A program made the position numbers and the translations under genes. The notes below the pieces were generated by a model. That model made no database searches and was not told the DNA's origin. It worked only from the letters and a program-made list of their open reading frames with translations. Of a DNA stretch of 64,000 nt, positions 56,453 to 64,000 are shown piece by piece; positions within the stretch are counted from its first letter, which is position 1, and every line of letters begins with the position of its first letter. Origin of the DNA: Volvox africanus. Its lineage: Eukaryota > Chlorophyta > Chlorophyceae > Chlamydomonadales > Volvocaceae. Location of the stretch: NCBI GenBank assembly GCA_030268105.1, contig BSDZ01000116.1:1116001-1180000 (forward strand), written 5' to 3'.

Positions 56453-59400
56453 TATCTGCTGAGAAGATAAATACTAGGTGTTGCTCTTGCACTCTCTCAT
56501 GCAGGTGTGTGCTTGGCTCGGGCAGCATGGAACTTGGACTGGGTCCTCGTGTGTTAATGTAACTGGTAAGTGTAGCTATATTGGCGAGCTCCGACGAGTA
56601 ATTGTGCCGTAGGGCACGTAGTGCAAGGGTGACTCCTCGTAGTTTACATGATAGTAAGTTATTTTCAATGGAAGAGGAAGTATCTGTCTCAAGAATTCAG
56701 GCGCCTTAAATAGCGCTGTCTGGCTCGTAAGGGGGCCTTACGTCTATTCAAAACTGGAGCGCATTCTACAACCGACAACGTTGTACGAATGCTCGCATGC
56801 AAGTAGGTCCGTGCGACTTGTTCAAGTTATGTACGTTAGGTCTATTATAATTAATCTATTATAATGTAATTATGTTATTTGTCACGAAAAGGTCATAGTC
56901 CGACAACTAGTTTCGCTCTAGATGGCGCTTCTGCGCCGTTCGCGCTGTTACAGTTGAACAGATTGTGCCGGCAGACATACTTGCCATGTTTGAAGACATT
57001 GGGCTTGCAGGTCAGCACCTAACTTGAAACTATAGCATTTCACTGGAAATGCCCTTTGGTGATGATTTTCATGAGTGTTTTCAATGTTCAACTTATGAGT
57101 ATTAGCACATAAGGCTACCTGTAATTTGAACTGGTATGTTGTCCATGAACCTTGGCCTGAATTGAAACAAGGGGATCGCTGGCAGGCCAGTCTGCACCAA
57201 GTCCCTACTGTATTCACCTCAGTTAGGCAGAGTGGACCTTGGCACCCAAGAGAAACACATTGCAAGCAAAACAGGCAGGTGCAATTCTGAACAACCCCCG
57301 GCGATTCTTACCATTCCTTGGGAAACCCGACGCAAAGAACTTCCGAACCGCTATAAACGAGCAAACAGGGAAGCGGGTTCACGTGCAGGTTGAAGAGGTG
57401 AAGGAGCTCTGAGGGCCATATGACTGCCGTGCCCTCATTTGGGTGAGCTGCCGCCGTAACATCACTTGGGCGAGTGGTATGATTCTCCTCAGCGCAGGCG
57501 TTGTTGTATATGAAACCCAATGAAGGGTGGTATCAAAATATACCTGTTGTTGTGCCAGAGCCCGATTATATAGCATCAAAGGCCAAGTCGTACTCGGGAT
57601 GCCGTAGGACCGCGATTTGGGCGTAACCTTCAGAAGTCACTCCGGCAACCGGAAAATCAGTGAATCAGGAACCAGGTGTTCCACCTTTTACCATTCGATC
57701 GGTAAAAGGCCCAGTCCATACAGGTTATGGAGTAACCGACAAGTTCGGATCATTCGGGAAGGTGGTTAGTATTGGTTGTTGACGGCTGAGACCAAATCCA
57801 TGATTCGAATGCCGGATGGGAAAGGTGACGATTAAACTGATAATTAATTAAATTATACTTATTTATGATATTTATTTATGATAAATGTATTATTATTATC
57901 TCTTGATGATCTCAAAGCATAAAGGATACAACAGGTTTTGGTTGCTGGTGGTGGGTGCTGAACCTGGGAAAACCACTGATTTCGGAGAAGTCGGCATGGG
58001 AGACTGGATGAGGGTGCCCCGAAACACCGGGGAAGGTAGGGACTGCCAGGTTAGTGGCCACGGGTGATGTTACCCCCTATCCTACACACAACAGGTGTGC
58101 TCCTCAGCACAACCTTGCGACGGTCTGCTGTAGAACTGTTCACCACCACCTGAGCTTCTCCTTTCTCCAAGCTCCAGCAACTTCAGTCACTCACAAAGAG
58201 AAACACAAAAAGAAAATGGGCGATCGACCATAGACCATCAGAAGCATAAGGATTTACCCTAATGGGCGCGAGGAGGATGCAGACGTTTGAGACATCATAT
58301 TTACCTTCCCTGCTCAGCCAGCAGCAGCACGATTTGGTTCTTTTGGCTTAGTCCAATGCAAGCAAGAGTAAAAAAGCAAGGCTAGCACCTGGGGGGGAAC
58401 CTGGCGGAATCCTGGGAGAGCACAGGGGACCACGGGAGGGAAGCGTGAAGGGACCTAGACAGACCCAGTCTTGGTGGTTTAGCATCGTAAGGATATGGAC
58501 TCAGTTAGCTGCCATACCAAGGAAGGATGCATTGCGAGCTCAGGTATACTCACAGTTGGTCTGTACTGGAGACATGAGCTTCTAGCGAACACAGAACTTC
58601 CAGGGTAGGCTCTAGGTGAACCCATAAACAACGCCACCTCAGAGCGCTTGTCGCGCTTTCGGTTCACTTCTGCTTTGGACTCAGCCATCTATCTGTCTCA
58701 CTGGGCCTTGTGAGCTTTGACCTTGTAACACACATACAGCCCCCCCCACACACAAGCACCCCGGAGGCAATATGTATGATGTATTCATCATGGGAAGCAC
58801 TGCCGCAGCCGCAAAGCACCTGAATGACCGTTTACATGGAATTTCACCTTGATCCACACTGCATAAAGCAACCAAGAACCCGTAGAACCTGATCGCAGCC
58901 TACTTTTTCAGTAAATATGAACGTTACTGGGGACTTAATCTCGTTCCAGACCCGCGAAGTACCCTAAGTAGTAGCCCAACGTAAGAGAGGACGTCCTAGA
59001 GTTTGACTCGTAAGTTCTGCGTGTTTCGTCTGTGTCCTCCTGAACAAGTCATTGTCTGGTCTTCCTTTACAGCCTCTCAGCGCTCCAGACCAGAACGAGG
59101 GCTGGCTTCACCAGTGAAGAGCATAGAGCTGCCTTCACATCCAACTTGTAAGTGAAGTTAAGCTGTCCCACATATGAATTTCTCCATCCTGGATGACTCT
59201 CTTGCATCTCTTGTTGCAGTCCTGAGATTGGATAGATTGATTTATTGGTCGGTCGGCGCGGAATGCGCATGAGTGGTGAATGCCTGAATGTCGGAATATG
59301 GTACGACATGGATCTTGCATAGAAGGACTAAAATCATGGGTTACAGCTGCCTCATTCATTTGCGTACGGAATGTTGTGCGCGGGAAGAGTTATTGTTGGG

Positions 59401-60994
59401 TTTCAACTAGGCGACATGGAGGCTTTCGCAGGCCTTGCTGTGCGCGACCGTTGGTGGTCACCGTGTGATGGACTTCTCGTTGTTGGTGACGTGGGGTGTT
59501 GCACGATCGAGGCTGTCCTGTTGGAGCTCGACGGTTTTCCCGTCATTTGGTGTGTGAGAGATAATAGGTGGATTTCATTCTGTTGTAGGGATTTACTGTT
59601 TTCGTTAGTTTGGTTCAAGCAGGGTCATTTAACCTGTGGACGCCGTGTTGGACTCTGTGTTGGGGTTGTTTGCGGCATTTGCGCAACTTCACGCTTTTCA
59701 ATCCTCACTTATTTCTGACTTATCGGCGCCTTGTGGAGTGCAACCTCTTGATCAATGGGACAACACCTGCTTTCCCAACGAACTGCATTTTGAGCACATG
59801 CGCATCCGAGTTTCCAAACAGGCCTCGGCCTACTGCCAGGAGAGATCCACACGCCGGGACTTCGAATAAGGCGAGCAACTATGTGGCACGTGTGTATCAT
59901 AAAGCACCCAGCCATAAGCACCCAGTCAATCAAGTTTCACCTCTTTTCCCCCGTCGTGGCTCCAACTAGCAATTCCCACCAGCTAGCAGTTGCAGTGCTC
60001 GATCGCTGCTGCAAGTAATCCACGACCCTGTAACATATCCCCTGTTCTGCAGCACTGGATAAGCCTTGCGACAATCCTCCCGATAGCTGCCCCCCGCCAG
60101 CCTGACTGTCGAAATTCTCGCACCCTACGGCTCTCCCTCCAGCGGGGGAACACTATCGAACGGCTATCTACCTCTATCAAACTTAACCCCCATGACACAC
60201 AATTAGGCCACAAGACGGTAACAGCCGACCATCAATACTGTTATACGTGCGAAGAGACCTCCCATGGTAATAATAATAACAGAAGTTTCATGCGGGTCTG
60301 TTGGCAAGTGCGCTGGTATCGGAGGCCGGGAAACAAGTGGCATTCAACAATGCTGGGCGGTTGCCTCAAAGCCATCTCATGTGCCCTCACACCTAATCGA
60401 TGTTATGCCGGGGCTTTCACTCTTGGTGGTGGTTAAAGGGACTGCGGTCTACTACGGCCTATAACGGCCTAACGGCCCAGAACGCGGGAGACGTTGCCAT
60501 CAAAGGTATTTTGCATTTTTGTTGCAGATCATATCCTGCTGCAGTGGTGCCGTCTCCCTTAAATATTTGCCGGCATATGGCCGTATATGGTTGTCAAGGT
60601 GGCCGAAATCCACGCCACATATACCGGGGGCGAATCTGGACCCGACTTAAGGGCTATGTGACTCGTAATAGGTAAGCTGCCCGCCCCAGACCACCCTGCC
60701 CCGACCCGACCCAGATCCAAGGGTGCGACCTCGCAGTCACATAGTTGAGATCTTGCGGAAGGGCTTTGCGGAAGTGGAGTCGTGCAACATTACACACTGC
60801 CACTGATTCACAGACGACCAGCAGATACCTGTACATATAGGCAACCAATGAGGGCCATGCGCAGATAGCCCTCCCCGGTGGCGGCGGCGGTGGCGGTAGC
60901 AGTAGGGAAAGAAGTAGTTGTGGTTGTAAGGATGACATGACCAGCATGTCGCAGTTTAGTTCGGAAGACCCAGCGAGTGGTTCAGCAAAGTTGA
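56453..60994. other. long stretch without recognisable genes
   Basis: Open frames are short or featureless on both strands, the longest near 59371-59718 and 59990-60436. Apart from the second 62 bp direct repeat at 57297-57358, no repeat or gene signature was found. Part of the 57-58 kb portion may be the remains of a paralogue of the coiled-coil gene, judging only by that repeat. Confidence 0.45.
57297..57358 (+). repeat. 62 bp direct repeat, copy 2
   Basis: Same orientation as 54716-54777, about 2.58 kb downstream, 87% identical. No ATG with a matching coiled-coil frame follows it. Confidence 0.85.
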
Positions 60995-61264
60995 TCCTCT
61001 CTGGGTAACCCTCTCAGACTTTTACGGACCCAGCGTTTGGTTGCAGTTATCGCAGCGGATGAAGCAGTTTGGCACACAGCGAGCGACATTGGAAGTGTGT
61101 GCGAGGCAGTTGCCGAGGGAGCGACATGTTGTATTGGAAGTTGCACATAGATGCCCACGCAGATGCAGATATTCTCGCCCGCCGATCCGCAATGCCTGCC
61201 AAAGCTTGCCAGAGCTAACGCCTGTCTCATGGGCCATGGTGACCAGCAGGTTCCCAAGATGGCG
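60995..61264. repeat. dispersed ~270 bp repeat, copy B
   Basis: Partner of 46422-46689, same orientation, with scattered single-base changes and no large gaps. Flanks outside the stated limits do not match, so the edges are sharp. Confidence 0.85.
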
Positions 61265-61650
61265 TATCCAGCAGGTATCCACTTATATTATATAAAACGC
61301 GCAACTCCAACTGCGCGTGGCCAAGAAAATATTCACTTTTAGTGACTGATCAAAACGAGGCATGCTGCAGCGCTGTTTTTTCTGAAGGAAAAATCTATAT
61401 TCCAATCTTCATGTAAATTTGTTTAGTTATTTCATGCCTCACTTGATCCACTCTTGGAAAAGGACCGCAACCTAGTCACAACGAAAAAGGTTAATTCATG
61501 CAGCGAGCCTTCATGGGATAATGGGTAAGTTTTTGTGGGGGCCAAAACACACATAATCTTTGAGCGTAAATGCTTGTGCTGCGGGCGCTAATTGACAACA
61601 GCAGCTGGAACCGACAGAGTTTATTCCCTGATGCCCCGTTCCCTTAATTG

Positions 61651-62160
61651 ATGCGCTCTGTAGGGAATAGCACATCCATAGCGTCAGACCGGCAACAGTC
61701 GGAACCAATTAACAAGGCGCGAGATGCAGCCGCAAGGTTGCCGGCGGGACGCGAGCGCGAGCAGTCGGCAACTTCTTCGGAGGCTTCAAATGTAGCTATT
61801 GCCCGTTATATTGCACCCCAGTCGACTCCGCAGAGCCGCATCGTGGTGGACATTCGCAGCGCGAATCTGGACAGGGACTATAATGTCCAGATAAAGCAGG
61901 AGCCCCAGCGCGATATCGATGTTGCTTCGGCCTGGAGCGGCATACAGGCTCTGGGTGCCTTATGCATTACGGTGCTTACAATTCAAAAGCTCTGGGAGGA
62001 TATTAAGTTCATTCGCCTGCTTCGCCGCGAGCTCTCCACCTTTGTGGGATCTCTGACAGATGCCGGAGCGGGTTTGGATACGGGCAGCGGCGATGGCAGC
62101 AACGGGGTGCGTCTTTTGACCCGGGCTCCCTCGTCTGTTGAAGGCGGAGAGGCGGGATGA
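61651..62160 (+). CDS. hypothetical protein with one membrane-like segment, 169 residues
   Basis: An intact frame from ATG 61651 to TGA 62160. The first ~85 residues are polar and Ala/Ser-rich; RIVVDIRSANLDRDYNVQIK follows; then a hydrophobic WSGIQALGALCITVLTIQKL near residues 110-130 that could cross a membrane, and a Gly/Ser-rich tail. No family is recognised. Composition and codon regularity look coding. A GC-rich reading frame amid AT-rich flanks supports a real exon, perhaps of a larger gene. Confidence 0.4.
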   Translation: MRSVGNSTSIASDRQQSEPINKARDAAARLPAGREREQSATSSEASNVAIARYIAPQSTPQSRIVVDIRSANLDRDYNVQIKQEPQRDIDVASAWSGIQALGALCITVLTIQKLWEDIKFIRLLRRELSTFVGSLTDAGAGLDTGSGDGSNGVRLLTRAPSSVEGGEAG

Positions 62161-62737
62161 GATATGTGTGTATGTTGTCATGTATTTTGTTGAAAGGATG
62201 TTGAGTGGGGAGATGCCCGGCGGAACACAACCGAGGGACTTGGTCGAAAGACTGCAGCTTTGGGGGGGGCTGTGGAAAATCGAAATTGATATGTGTGCAT
62301 GCATGTGCATGTGTGTATTTAAAAAATACACATTTGTGGGAACGTGTATGTATATACGTGTGAAACATGTGCATGTGTAGAAAAGAGAACAATTGGTTGG
62401 GGCGCTTGGGGGGTTGAGGGGAAAGGAGGGAAAGGGGGAAGATGGAGGCGGGGAGTACGAATAAAGGAATCTTGGAGCTGGTGCTGAAGCGGGGGGGGAG
62501 AAATTAATGGGGAGAAAAGAGCGAACCGAACGGAATGATGTCGGCCGTGTGGCCATCACGGGTTGTTGCTGTTGTTGTTCGTTCCATGTTACCCTTAGTG
62601 TTATGATAATTAAAAGATATAGCATCCTTCAGATGTATTGTTATTATTGTTATTATTATTGTTAACCTATGTGACCATTAAAGTATACACACACTTGCTA
62701 ATTGATCAGCCCTCCGTGTGTGCGCATTGGCAATTTC

Positions 62738-63120
62738 AGGCTCCGCGACCGGTACGGCCCCGGGGTGCTTCTGGCCGTACGAACACCTCCCCCTCCTCCT
62801 CCTCGCCAAAAATGGGAGGCGGTTTGGAGACCCAGCAGCTGGACTTGCATTTGAGCGAGCTTAGCGAGCTGCTCGAGGGAGGACGGGGGATGGGGGGGCA
62901 GCAGCAGGCAGCGGTGGCGAGCGCAGGATCGGGATCGCGATCAGACTCGGCGGCGGCAGTGAAAGTGGGCGGAGGAGCCGCGGGGGGATCCAGCCATTCC
63001 GGGGGTACGCAGCAGCTGCATGGCCCAGGGGCCGCACCAGGTGCTACTGCTGCGACTGGGTCAACAATCTCGCAAAGAGGTGAGGGGCAAAGCGAGTGGG
63101 CACTCGGCCGTACAGACTGA
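62738..63120 (+). CDS. hypothetical Gly/Ser-rich exon
   Basis: After an AATTTCAG acceptor-like site the frame reads PRPVRPRGASGRTNTSPSSS then LETQQLDLHLSELSELLEGG and a Gly/Ala/Ser/Gln-rich end, closing at TGA 63120. It may be a second exon of the 61651 gene or chance low complexity. No domain is recognised. Confidence 0.2.
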
Positions 63121-63479
63121 AGCGGTCGTGGGGAGGGGTGGGAAGCAAAACCGTGCTCAAGAGCTCATGTCCCGTGCCGTCTCAGGGCCGAGTGCCGGGA
63201 GGGGGGAAGTCGGTGATAGTACGAGTAAATGAACGCAGCTATGATTCAAGAACCGAATCCACTAGTCGTACGTATTATGTGTGTTTGTGCGTGTATGGAG
63301 GATTGGGACGGGGAAGGGTGAGGGTGAGGGTAAGAGTCAGCTGGCATATATAAGCATATAATATTGTAACTTGATATCATGTATGGTATGATATTTCAAA
63401 TTCACATATTCACATTTGCCTTTCACTTTTGATGTCATCGGGACAATCACCGATTGGCAACCTTTTTATGAAATGCTCG

Positions 63480-63745
63480 TCCAGAGAGGGGGTGGAAGGC
63501 TGGAGGGGGAAGTCGAATAAACAAGGGGTAGAGGGGAGAAGGCGAATAAGGAGGAGTGGAAGGGGGGAGGGGGAGGGGGAGGGGGAGAGGGAGGGGGAGA
63601 GGGAGGGGGAGAGGGAAGTCGAATGAAACGAATACTGAATGCTGATACTGAATAATCGAGGACCAAGCGTGAGGGTCGAGTGATGGCCGACGTCGTCCAA
63701 AGGGTGGAGGAGGGTAGGAGGGGGGGAGGGGGAGGGGGGCATGCA
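63480..63745 (+). repeat. purine-rich tract (GGGAGGGGGAG)
   Basis: Mostly G and A, with a core of GGGGGAGAGGGA units near 63560-63620. It could form triplex or G-quadruplex DNA. No gene is associated with it. Confidence 0.8.
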
Positions 63746-64000
63746 AAAGGCAAGGGTAATAATATGTTTTCATTTTCTGTCCACAGGTGATTCCCAGATG
63801 GCCATTTTTGGCATTTGTTGAAGCCTTATCAATGCCAGTTCTCTCCGCCTTGCCGGGCCGCGATGTGTATGTGTCGTCTTGACTGCTCCCTCACAGAGAC
63901 GACCTGGGCATCTATCTCGGGCCTTACGGAAGTCAAGATCCTTCTGCAGGTACGAGATCCTGGCTAATATGAAACTATCGTACGGCGGAAAGATTTGGGA

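Noticed and set aside
61003..61264. Zinc-finger gene from the cysteine-rich minus-strand frame of the dispersed repeat
   Set aside because: The two copies differ at many amino acids and one frame holds a stop; treated as a repeat until more copies are compared.

Overview
The window is nuclear DNA of a flagellated green alga, most likely of the order Chlamydomonadales (volvocine/Chlamydomonas relatives). The grounds are genes split by many 70-1000 bp introns with GT-AG and a few GC-AG borders, an outer dynein arm docking-complex gene whose rebuilt protein fits Chlamydomonas ODA1 in length and layout, a plant/algal MUT9-type casein-kinase-1-like kinase, candidate UGUAA poly(A) signals (the algal type), TTTAGGG-like interstitial telomere motifs, and non-LTR retrotransposons. 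I see no bacterial operons, CRISPR array, rRNA or confident tRNA.

Layout. 1-4.0 kb: gene-poor, with a broken ankyrin-repeat gene. 4.0-12.2 kb: a head-to-head pair sharing a 289 bp gap, a saccharopine-dehydrogenase-like oxidoreductase (minus) and CTU1/NCS6, the tRNA U34 thiolase (plus). 12.2-15.1 kb: no supported gene. 15.1-24.7 kb: a second head-to-head pair, ODA1 (minus) and a MUT9-like kinase (plus), 489 bp apart. 26-33.1 kb: a nucleotide-sugar transporter (minus); one intron has swallowed a 4.7 kb L1-like LINE that sits in the middle of an inverted microsatellite repeat. 33.1-37.2 kb: repeats, including a foldback element. 37.2-42.2 kb: a rhomboid protease (minus) with a 1.9 kb, 9 bp-unit minisatellite in an intron. 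43.4-45.1 kb: a decayed second LINE. 45.1-57 kb: several less certain genes: an unknown multi-exon gene, a Clot/TXNDC17-type thioredoxin domain, a broken LRAT-domain gene, a degraded minus-strand gene and a coiled-coil gene with an internal stop. 57-64 kb: mostly without recognisable genes, apart from one membrane-anchored hypothetical ORF and the second copy of a 270 bp dispersed repeat.

The recognisable genes do not form one pathway: they cover amino-acid/lipid-type redox chemistry, tRNA modification, ciliary motor docking, chromatin or stress kinase signalling, Golgi sugar transport and intramembrane proteolysis. Exon borders were worked out by hand from reading frame, family conservation and splice consensus. 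The six main genes (SCCPDH-like, CTU1, ODA1, kinase, transporter, rhomboid) have phase-consistent exon chains; 5' ends of the transporter and rhomboid genes were not found.
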